DNA of 25,686 nucleotides, from positions 1 to 25,686 of the forward strand of contig CAMPGT010000023.1 of assembly GCA_946885665.1 (NCBI GenBank), in the 5' to 3' direction. How positions within the stretch are numbered: position 1 is the stretch's first letter; the number at the start of each line of letters is the position of its first letter. Source of the DNA: an uncultured Chitinophagaceae bacterium (GTDB lineage: Bacteria > Bacteroidota > Bacteroidia > Chitinophagales > Chitinophagaceae). The position numbers and the translations under genes were made by a program. Positions 8,625-13,899 of the stretch are shown here, in pieces. A model generated the notes under the pieces. The model saw nothing but the letters and a program-made list of their open reading frames with translations, did no database searches and was not told the origin of the DNA.

Positions 8625-9266
8625 TTAAGTTTTATAGGGGTTTTCAAGAATATCATGTTCAAATGGGCTTTCCGGGGACAGTGGAAGCTTATTGCTTTTC
8701 TTTGTTGAAAACGCTATTGCGAACAGTATATTTTTAGTTATGTTCAAAAAAAGATTGATTTTCCAAAAGTTATCTCTGATTTCCCGGTCGAGGTTCGAAG
8801 CCTGGATGAAGAGGAACAGCGTTCCGGAAAAGTAGATGATAAAGGCAACGACGAACCAGAAATTAGGTTCCTGGTAGATAAAGATTACCTGCGGCTTGTT
8901 CATCTGGTCGAACAGGTAGAAGATGGAGTAGGTGACGATGAGGATGGCCTCGATGGAGGCGGTCAGGGAGTCGAAACTATTGTCTTCAACAGAAAGGTAA
9001 TAAATGACGGCAAAGACGTAAAACAGAACAGAGCCAACCAGCAGGATGATCCTGAACACTTTATTGGAAATATTCGCCAGCAGTACATACGTGAATATGG
9101 AGTATTCGATGATGGTGTAGGCGCTGAGTAAATTGTAAATAGTGGCCTTGTGTTTCAGCGAGTCCAGGCTGAGAAGGGTGGAGTCGTTGACAATGGAGAT
9201 GACGACGTACAAAAAAAGAACCTTTACCCATGTCATCCTGTTCCGTTTAAGAAACAGGAAAAACAC
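8625..9266 (-). CDS. Multi-pass membrane protein MP1 (unknown function, cassette partner of HK1)
   Basis: A 213-residue protein from a GTG at 9266, with about six hydrophobic segments and a hydrophilic C-terminal tail (KSNKLPLSPESPFEHDILENPYKT). The first ATG is at 9236. The frame stays open upstream to a TAG at 9357-9359; those 30 codons include a hydrophobic run (SYFSHFIPLLVFFLFLKR when joined to the start) but no ATG, GTG or TTG. It shares the motif PxFWxV and general topology with MP2, which holds the same place in the other cassette. No enzyme motif is visible. Inference: a membrane sensor or accessory subunit feeding HK1. No family name can be given with confidence. Confidence 0.7.
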   Translation of the reverse strand: MFFLFLKRNRMTWVKVLFLYVVISIVNDSTLLSLDSLKHKATIYNLLSAYTIIEYSIFTYVLLANISNKVFRIILLVGSVLFYVFAVIYYLSVEDNSFDSLTASIEAILIVTYSIFYLFDQMNKPQVIFIYQEPNFWFVVAFIIYFSGTLFLFIQASNLDREIRDNFWKINLFLNITKNILFAIAFSTKKSNKLPLSPESPFEHDILENPYKT

Positions 9267-9337
9267 GAGTAAAGGTATAAAATGTGAAAAGTAGCTAATA
9301 TTTACAAGTAGACTGCCGATATAGAGGGGTTTCTGCC

Positions 9338-9367
9338 CAAATATATTAAAGAACGTCTACCCGGCAA
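9338..9367 (-). promoter_or_regulatory. Promoter of the MP1-HK1-RR1 operon
   Basis: Reading the minus strand, TTG (9367-9365), a 19-nt spacer, then TATATTTG (9345-9338) gives an exact match to the Bacteroidota TTG-N19-TAnnTTTG promoter. Transcription would begin near 9331, about 65 nt before the GTG at 9266. It lies just downstream of the stop of the small gene at 9379, so the cassette can be expressed independently of that gene. Confidence 0.75.
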
Positions 9368-9378
9368 AAGTTAGTACA

Positions 9379-9771
9379 TTAGTCGATAGTCCAGTTCCAG
9401 TCATCAGACTCAGAAGTCTTGATGGGACCACCAGCGCCAGTTTTGATGCGGTCTGCAACGATGCCCTTGTTTGATTCAAGAACGCCGTCGTTATTAACAA
9501 CAGAGTACTGTGCGATTGCTTTGCCATCCTTGTTCAGGCCTACGTAAACAAGTGTTTTTTCACCTGCTTCGTTGAAAGCATTGTAAAATCTGATTCCGGC
9601 GCATCCAGGCTGTGCAAGGATCTGATCAAGGATGTTCCTTCCGATTTCATAGAAATGAACGTCAGTAGGGTTCGCAGCCTGATATTCGGAGATCATTTGT
9701 TTTCCGAGTTCAAGGCCGATTTCCTCGCCAATCATTGAAACTGGTTTTACCAGGGTTTGATTTTCCATCAT
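9379..9771 (-). CDS. Small protein of unknown function with acidic Trp-containing C-terminus
   Basis: A 130-residue protein starting MMENQTLV (either of two adjacent ATGs, 9771 or 9768). It has no signal peptide, membrane helix or known catalytic motif. It has a compact alpha/beta look: an N-terminal helix (IGEEIGLELGKQMISEYQ), a central GRNILDQILAQPGCAGIRFY block with the only Cys, predicted strands around KTLVYVGLNKDGKAIAQYSVV, and a flexible Gly/Ser/Asp tail ending DDWNWTID. Similar short proteins seem familiar from Chitinophagaceae genomes, but I cannot name the family. It lies between MP1 and RR2, divergent from RR2 across a 322-bp gap, so regulation by RR2 is a reasonable guess only. 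Confidence 0.75.
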   Translation of the reverse strand: MMENQTLVKPVSMIGEEIGLELGKQMISEYQAANPTDVHFYEIGRNILDQILAQPGCAGIRFYNAFNEAGEKTLVYVGLNKDGKAIAQYSVVNNDGVLESNKGIVADRIKTGAGGPIKTSESDDWNWTID

Positions 9772-9959
9772 AATAGTAAGTTTTTAGAGGTGGAGAAATG
9801 TTAGTTTGACCCTTAAAAAAGCTTCAAAAAAAAAACCTGACCAATAGGTATTTCGAGTATTAATTCGTTTAATTTGCCTCTAATTCAGTGCAGTTAAGAG
9901 TTTCAGGAGTTTTCCGAGAACTTGTACGATGAAAAATAGCGCAGAATCCCTAGTGTATT

Positions 9960-9982
9960 ATAGTATTTTTACCATCGTAGAT
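9960..9982 (+). promoter_or_regulatory. Motif shared with the RR4 leader: ATAGTAT-N9-CGTAGAT
   Basis: ATAGTAT (9960-9966) and CGTAGAT (9976-9982) sit about 110 nt upstream of RR2. The same two words, 5 nt apart, occur about 66 nt upstream of RR4 at 13815-13833. As RR2 and RR4 are similar regulators, this may be a conserved operator, possibly for autoregulation. The different spacing weakens the case. Confidence 0.35.
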
Positions 9983-10021
9983 TCTCTAATTCATAAAGCA
10001 AATATTTGGGTTCCGGGCTAG

Positions 10022-10051
10022 TTATCCACACTGGGCCAAAAATGTGGATAA
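10022..10051. repeat. Inverted pair of DnaA-box-like nonamers upstream of RR2
   Basis: TTATCCACA (10022-10030) and TGTGGATAA (10043-10051) are perfect 9-bp inverted copies separated by 12 nt, ending 42 nt before the RR2 start. TTATCCACA is an exact DnaA-box consensus (TTATnCACA). The pair could be a DnaA-responsive control site, an operator for another dimeric protein, or an RNA hairpin in the leader. A third exact copy is upstream of RR4 (13661-13669). Confidence 0.6.
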
Positions 10052-10093
10052 GCGTAAACCCTTATATGACCGCATTATCGTAAACTAACCTTC

Positions 10094-10753
10094 ATGAGTT
10101 CCGAATTGGTAATTAAAGTTGCTATTGCTGACGACCATAAAATCTTCCGCGACGGTATCAGGATGGCGCTCAAAGACAAAGAATACCTGCGAATATTATG
10201 GGAAGCTGAAGATGGAAAGGACCTGATGCATAAGATGCAGTTGAAAAAGCCGGATGTGCTCCTGATGGACATCCGCATGCCGCACGTAGACGGCGTTAAC
10301 GCCATAGGCCTTCTCCGCAAAGAATACGACGACGTCAAGATCGTGGTGCTGACCATGTACGACGACCAGGAGATGATCACCAAGATGATGGAAATGGGCG
10401 CCAACGCCTATCTCACCAAAACGTCGGATCCGGAGGAGATTTACCAGGCGATACTGAGCTGCATGAACGAAGACTTTTATTTTAACGATCTGGTGAACAA
10501 GGCCGTACTGTCGAAGCTGCAAACAAAAAGGCAGGTGCGCCAGTTTTATCCCAACCCCGTAAAATTTTCTGAAAAGGAAGTCCGCATACTTCGCCTGCTG
10601 GCGGAAGACAAAACGACGGAGGAAATCTCGAAAGAAGTGTTCCTGAGCCCGCGCACCGTGGAAACCATACGCCAGAACATGAAAACAAAAGTGGGCGCCA
10701 AAACCATTGCCGGCCTCATCATGTACGGCATGAGAAACAAGATCATCGACTAG
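10094..10753 (+). CDS. NarL/FixJ-type response regulator RR2 (orphan)
   Basis: A 219-residue regulator. The receiver has [12 protein letters not shown], phospho-acceptor D59 in LMDIRMP, T87 in VLTMYDD and K109 in YLTKTSD, all intact. The LuxR-type helix-turn-helix carries FSEKEVRILRLLAEDKTTEEISKEVFLSPRTVETIRQNM. The linker before the HTH (KLQTKRQVRQFYPNPVKF) is longer than in RR3. It resembles RR4 closely along its full length (shared GAN-YLTK-SD, LSPRTVE/ISPRTVE, MYG/MYA near the end), suggesting a duplication. No kinase is encoded on its strand, so its phosphodonor is unknown; HK1 or HK2 are possible. Its stop shares a CTAG palindrome with the stop of convergent RR3. Confidence 0.92.
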   Translation: MSSELVIKVAIADDHKIFRDGIRMALKDKEYLRILWEAEDGKDLMHKMQLKKPDVLLMDIRMPHVDGVNAIGLLRKEYDDVKIVVLTMYDDQEMITKMMEMGANAYLTKTSDPEEIYQAILSCMNEDFYFNDLVNKAVLSKLQTKRQVRQFYPNPVKFSEKEVRILRLLAEDKTTEEISKEVFLSPRTVETIRQNMKTKVGAKTIAGLIMYGMRNKIID

Positions 10754-11412
10754 ATCAGGTAAATGCAATGCTTGATTGAATACATGGCAAGGCCTATTCT
10801 GCTTTTCACCTCCAGCTTTTCAAACAAATTATCCCTGATATTGTCTATCGCTCTTGGATTCAGGTTCATTTCATTGGCGATCTCTTTGTAAGTGAGCTCA
10901 CTGCACGTGTATTTCAGAAAGCGGAGCTCCACCTCGTTCAGCGTGGACTTCATCAGCGCCGACTGCTCTTCACTCTTTCTGAATAAATTGATCAGCTTAC
11001 CGGTGGCTTTGCTGGTGTAATAGTAGCCATATTGCATTACGCCGCTGATTGCCGACCGCAGCTCCAGGGGAGTAACATCCTTTTTGAGAAAGCCCTTCAC
11101 ACCGGCCTGCAGCAGGCGTATCATGGTGAGCTCAGTGTCATACATCGTCAACATAATGACACTTATATCGGGGTTGTTGGATTGAATCCATTTTGCTGTG
11201 TCAAAGCCGTCCATCATCGGCATGTTGAGGTCGAGAATGACAAGGTCCGGCATCACGCCGGCATTTATGCTGTCGATCAGTTCCAGTCCCGAGCACGCTT
11301 CGATGACGACCTCACACCTGTCAAATTTATTGATCATTGCGGCAAGGGCGCTTCTGAACAGGTTGTGATCCTCGACGAGTGCGATCCTGATATTGCTGGC
11401 TTCTTTCTCCAT
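10750..11412 (-). CDS. NarL/FixJ-type response regulator RR3
   Basis: A 220-residue regulator and the most divergent of the four: it starts IRIALVEDHNLFRSALAAMI rather than [10 protein letters not shown]. Receiver residues are intact (phospho-acceptor D61 in ILDLNMP, T89 in MLTMYD, K110 in FLKKDV). The helix-turn-helix is less typical, reading LNEVELRFLKYTCSELTYKEIANEMNLNPRAIDNIRDNL, with N-P-R-A-I-D in place of the usual SPRTVE, which may alter DNA specificity. It follows HK2 by 8 nt as the last gene of the MP2-HK2-RR3 cassette, so HK2 is the likely partner. The stop is shared with RR2 in CTAG at 10750-10753. Confidence 0.92.
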   Translation of the reverse strand: MEKEASNIRIALVEDHNLFRSALAAMINKFDRCEVVIEACSGLELIDSINAGVMPDLVILDLNMPMMDGFDTAKWIQSNNPDISVIMLTMYDTELTMIRLLQAGVKGFLKKDVTPLELRSAISGVMQYGYYYTSKATGKLINLFRKSEEQSALMKSTLNEVELRFLKYTCSELTYKEIANEMNLNPRAIDNIRDNLFEKLEVKSRIGLAMYSIKHCIYLI

Positions 11413-11420
11413 TAGGTATT

Positions 11421-12209
11421 TTAGGGTTTAACAAGCGGAACTTCAATGCACACGTTTGTTCCTTCGTTCGGACTGCTGGTTATGGAAAGGTTGGCATCGA
11501 GCAGCGATGCGCGTTTTTTCATATTGATCAACCCCAGCCCTGCCCGGCCGGGATCGTATGCTGCTGAAAAGCCTTTCCCGTTGTCGGTAACGGAACACAT
11601 CATTTTGTTGCCGGCGAACGCAATGCTGATGGTTATCCGTGTTGCCGCGGCATGCCTGATGATATTATTCAGCGCCTCCTGAAATATTCTGAATAGTATC
11701 ATTTCCGACTTGCATCCCAGCGACATTGGCTCTCCTGAAGATTTATAATCAACTTCGAAGAGTTGCGTTCTTCGCAGGTAGGCTATTTCGTCTTCCACGG
11801 CTGCGGTAAATCCTATCCGGCTGACATGTTCGGTATCGAGTGTTCTCGAGATGTTGCCCAGCGACGAGATGGTTTTGCCGAGGAGTGCCTTCGACAGGTT
11901 TATTTTTTCCACCATATCGGCATGTTTCCGGAAGTCGATCGTGTTCAGGTTAAGTTTGCATAAACTCAGCGAAAGCGCCACATGATCGTGAATCTCCCGC
12001 GAAATTTCCTGGAACGTCTGTTCCTGCATTTCCACCTGCGTTTGCAGCAGCACCTTTTCATGCTTCATCTTTATTTCATCCATCGACCGCAGAAAGGCTA
12101 TCTGCCGAAGCTGGCTTCTGTAGATAAGGGTAATGATGAAGACGGCAAGCAGCAGCATGAACAACAAGACGACCACTATAGTGAAACAGATTTTAAGCTG
12201 ATCTGACAT
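11421..12209 (-). CDS. HisKA_3-type sensor histidine kinase HK2
   Basis: A 262-residue kinase from the ATG at 12209 (MSDQLKICF). A longer frame runs to 12257, but its extra 16 residues fall inside MP2, so the shorter start is preferred. One membrane helix (about 8-30) is followed by a coiled linker, the H box QEISREIHDHVALSLSL (His74), the N box EALNNIIRHA (N181/N182), a canonical G1 box TDNGKGF (D209) and the G2 box GLGLINMKKRA (224-234). All ATP-binding residues are present, unlike in HK1. The gene overlaps the end of MP2 by 34 nt, indicating coupled translation, and RR3 follows by 8 nt. It has no separate input domain, so sensing probably depends on the membrane segment or MP2. Confidence 0.92.
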   Translation of the reverse strand: MSDQLKICFTIVVVLLFMLLLAVFIITLIYRSQLRQIAFLRSMDEIKMKHEKVLLQTQVEMQEQTFQEISREIHDHVALSLSLCKLNLNTIDFRKHADMVEKINLSKALLGKTISSLGNISRTLDTEHVSRIGFTAAVEDEIAYLRRTQLFEVDYKSSGEPMSLGCKSEMILFRIFQEALNNIIRHAAATRITISIAFAGNKMMCSVTDNGKGFSAAYDPGRAGLGLINMKKRASLLDANLSITSSPNEGTNVCIEVPLVKP

Positions 12210-12823
12210 TGTAATGCTTTGATAAAAAACAGGAACATGCTGAAATACGCGGCACATTGCAGCACCGGCGCCATGTTGCCCGGCAACATGTTAAATCCGG
12301 TGAGGCGGTGGCACAATGCTGCAGGCATTAGCATGCAGCACAAAATGAATATGCCGTTCACGATCCAGAATGGCGGGTACCGTACCAGCGGTACATCGGG
12401 AGGTTGATCGAATATTTCATCGTAAAAAAAGAGGCAGCCGGCTGCGATCAATAAAGCGTGGAGCAAAAGCGGGTAGGCCGTTTCGCTGCTGAGGGAGTTG
12501 GTGTACCACCAGCAGGATGAGAGGCCGAGAGGAAATAGCTGAAAGATGAATAGCACCGTTCGCGAGGGCATGTCTTTCGTGAGCTGCTTCTTGATATAGA
12601 AAAGCAGCAGCAGGAACTCGGCAGTGAGGCAAATATTGACAATCGTGGAGGAGGTGGTGCTTTGCCAGGGGTATACCGCATTGGCGATGCACTGCAGCAG
12701 TATTGCCACGGCGGCGAGCAGCAGCGTAAAGAACCATTTCGGTTTTGCGGTGGCGAGGGCGATGATGACAGACAGTGACTGAATAGCCACGATAACGGTC
12801 GGGATCAAAAAAATCTTCGGCAT
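12176..12823 (-). CDS. Multi-pass membrane protein MP2 (unknown function, cassette partner of HK2)
   Basis: About 215 residues from the ATG at 12823 (MPKIFLIPTVIVAIQ). The frame is also open to a TTG at 12862, but the ATG start puts the first membrane helix right at the N-terminus and is preferred. Six or seven hydrophobic segments cover nearly the whole protein, with a short loop DEIFDQPPDVPLVRYPPFW before the last ones. The PPFWIV element corresponds to PNFWFV in MP1, and topology and length match, so the two are probably distant paralogs. The 3' end overlaps HK2 by 34 nt. No catalytic motif is seen; a sensory or accessory role for HK2 is inferred from coupling alone. No consensus promoter was found upstream. 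Confidence 0.75.
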   Translation of the reverse strand: MPKIFLIPTVIVAIQSLSVIIALATAKPKWFFTLLLAAVAILLQCIANAVYPWQSTTSSTIVNICLTAEFLLLLFYIKKQLTKDMPSRTVLFIFQLFPLGLSSCWWYTNSLSSETAYPLLLHALLIAAGCLFFYDEIFDQPPDVPLVRYPPFWIVNGIFILCCMLMPAALCHRLTGFNMLPGNMAPVLQCAAYFSMFLFFIKALQCQISLKSVSL

Positions 12824-12937
12824 GAGGTAAGAGGTTTCAGCGGTTATTGTAAAGGCCGCCAAATTAGAACATAAGACAAAAAATCATCCTGTGATTTAAC
12901 ATCAAAATGGAGAGAAAAAAACTTTGGGATGGTGGTG

Positions 12938-12962
12938 TAAAAACAGTTGGGGGGCCACCCCC
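12938..12962 (-). terminator. Possible terminator downstream of the 91-residue small gene
   Basis: On the minus strand a short G5/C5 stem (12950-12954 with 12958-12962, 3-nt loop) is followed about 7 nt later by TTTTT. The stem is only 5 bp and the T run is offset, so this is weak. It lies about 90 nt past the stop of the small gene at 13050, between that gene and MP2. Confidence 0.3.
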
Positions 12963-12993
12963 GCCGGCGGGCGGATACGGTTGCCCTCGGGGG

Positions 12994-13020
12994 AAAAGTT
13001 AAAAGTTAAAACTTAAAACC
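12994..13020 (-). repeat. Dispersed AACTTTTAACTTTT intergenic repeat, copy 2
   Basis: On the minus strand this reads as AACTTTT heptamers in a row, the same core as the copies at 2971 and 22508 but in the opposite orientation. It lies beside a very G/C-rich stretch (12949-12982, including the palindrome CCGCCGGCGG). The gap between the small gene and MP2 otherwise shows nothing. Confidence 0.65.
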
Positions 13021-13049
13021 GTCTCCGGGCTCCCCATCCCGGAACAAAA

Positions 13050-13325
13050 TCAGGCACCCGGGGCCAAATCCGCTCTTTCAGCGGGGTTCACAAGAAAAAG
13101 CTGCCTGCGAAAGTGGGGAGTTGTCAGATCTATCTCCAGGAAACATTCAATGCTGGTAAGCTGGTCGCTGCTGCACGAGTATGTCGCCGCTACGTAAAAA
13201 CCTTTGAACTGGTATAAAAATATCCTGCGGTAGGTGTCAGCGGTTTGCGCCATTAGCTTTCCGCCCTGGCAGATCGCCGATAATTGCTCCATCTCACTCA
13301 ATATCCTGAACTGATCCAGTGTCAT
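13050..13325 (-). CDS. Small cytosolic protein of unknown function (91 residues)
   Basis: Starts MTLDQFRILSEMEQLSAI at a good ATG (13325). It has no signal peptide or membrane helix. The layout is an N-terminal helix, a GGKLMAQTADTYRRIFLYQFKGFYVAATYS region that looks like consecutive beta strands, then a helix and a short C-terminus ending LAPGA. It vaguely resembles short lineage-specific proteins of Chitinophagaceae with a FYVE-like aromatic strand, but I cannot name a family. It lies upstream of MP2 on the same strand with a 226-bp gap, and its own leader contains the strong hairpin at 13423-13450, so it may be controlled by read-through from the candidate RNA promoter. Confidence 0.6.
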   Translation of the reverse strand: MTLDQFRILSEMEQLSAICQGGKLMAQTADTYRRIFLYQFKGFYVAATYSCSSDQLTSIECFLEIDLTTPHFRRQLFLVNPAERADLAPGA

Positions 13326-13410
13326 AACAACCGCTTTGATGAATGATTTACGCGCCTACTGAATCTACAACATTTCGGGGGAATGACCTATTTAATTTTG
13401 AGGGACAATC

Positions 13411-13450
13411 CAAAAACAAAAATGCCTGCTTTACAGGAGTAAAACAGGCA
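13411..13450 (-). terminator. Strong intrinsic terminator on the minus strand
   Basis: A 12-bp stem with one mismatch (13423-13434 with 13439-13450) and a 4-nt loop is followed on the minus strand by TTTTTGTTTTTGG. The T tract is on the minus side only; on the plus strand the sequence after the stem is ATAATTTC. No annotated minus-strand gene ends here, so it must end an unannotated transcript or attenuate the leader of the gene at 13325. Confidence 0.8.
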
Positions 13451-13645
13451 ATAATTTCAACCGCACAGGTTTAACCGGTCTTAGAATTTCAAAGGTGTGG
13501 ATTAAAAGGATTTTCGGACTTGGATCTTAAAAAAGTTGACTGACATCGGATGTTAGCCAGAAATTTCATAGAAACCTGGATTTTGCAGGTCGGTTTTTAT
13601 CGGACATTGGATCAAAACAGCTAAATGACGCAGTCAATCAACTTA
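13412..13645 (-). ncRNA. Candidate small RNA or attenuated leader, about 230 nt
   Basis: Bounded by a consensus promoter (-7 element ending at 13651) and a strong terminator (13423-13450 plus its T tract). The longest ATG-initiated frame found by eye has only 26 codons (MKFLANIRCQS...), without an evident ribosome site. The RNA could fold locally: CCAG/CTGG arms with an inner TTTC/GAAA helix at 13557-13579, and AACC/GGTT just before the terminator. It carries many UCC triplets and two near-copies of GATCCAA(T)GTCCGA. It could be a free sRNA, or the attenuated 5' leader of the small gene at 13325. The exact ends are estimates. No known RNA family was recognised. Confidence 0.5.
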
Positions 13646-13650
13646 TATAA

Positions 13651-13681
13651 CAAATTTAAATGTGGATAACTATGTTAACAA
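13651..13681 (-). promoter_or_regulatory. Consensus promoter for the candidate RNA, with embedded TTATCCACA
   Basis: On the minus strand: TTG (13681-13679), a 20-nt spacer, then TAAATTTG (13658-13651), an exact TAnnTTTG match. The spacer contains TTATCCACA (13669-13661), so a protein bound there would cover the promoter. It points away from RR4. Confidence 0.65.
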
Positions 13682-13810
13682 GAGCACAATTGCCCTATTT
13701 GAATTGTTCGGATTTTACCCAATTTGCCGTAAAAGCTGCAAAACCGTATCGGAAAATCACGATGTCGCAGAAACGAAAAGCCACGATGGCACCACTTTTT
13801 AAGTAAATTC

Positions 13811-13833
13811 CGAAATAGTATAATTTCGTAGAT
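13811..13833 (+). promoter_or_regulatory. Candidate operator upstream of RR4
   Basis: The dyad CGAAAT-AGTATA-ATTTCG (13811-13828) overlaps the ATAGTAT...CGTAGAT words (13815-13821, 13827-13833) also present before RR2. On the minus strand, CCGAAAT followed by GTAGAT also occurs about 38-53 nt upstream of the small gene at 13325 (13378-13363). A shared binding site is inferred, not shown. Confidence 0.35.
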
Positions 13834-13899
13834 ACACACTAGTATTTATCGCGAAAAATTACCATCTTGTGCGAAATTCAAACCTAAATAGAAAACCGT

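Larger units (their letters stand above)
9772..10093. other. 322-bp divergent intergenic region upstream of RR2
   Basis: No coding sequence is seen. It separates the small minus-strand gene from RR2 and should hold both promoters, but neither strand has a full TTG-N19-21-TAnnTTTG match. The nearest is the palindrome CAAATATTTG at 10000-10009, one base from the -7 consensus on both strands. It also holds a motif shared with the RR4 leader (9960-9982), a long-range AGAATC/GATTCT dyad (9943-9948, 9980-9985) and the TTATCCACA inverted pair (10022-10051). Confidence 0.8.
13326..13899. other. 574-bp non-coding region upstream of RR4
   Basis: No ORF of convincing size on either strand. It contains a minus-strand promoter (13651-13681) and terminator (13411-13450) bracketing a candidate RNA, a TTATCCACA copy on the minus strand, a near-repeat on the plus strand (CGGACTTGGATC at 13515-13526, CGGACATTGGATC at 13601-13613), and the dyad CGAAAT-N6-ATTTCG (13811-13828) about 70 nt before RR4. 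No consensus promoter for RR4 itself was found. Confidence 0.8.

Noticed and set aside
8087..8737. 216-codon plus-strand open frame across HK1 and the end of MP1
   Set aside because: It overlaps well-supported minus-strand genes and its product resembles no family; treated as a shadow.
10022..10051. Replication origin suggested by DnaA-box-like nonamers
   Set aside because: Only three exact boxes are seen, with no AT-rich unwinding region beside them and no dnaA or dnaN; a local regulatory site is more likely.
12210..12257. Longer HK2 start at 12257
   Set aside because: The added residues lie inside MP2 and precede the natural MSDQ start just before the membrane helix.
13497..13666. Repeated GGA triplets on the plus strand as CsrA-type binding sites
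   Set aside because: Eight or nine GGA occur, but CsrA is generally absent from Bacteroidota and no transcript of that strand is indicated; the triplets are partly explained by the short near-repeats.
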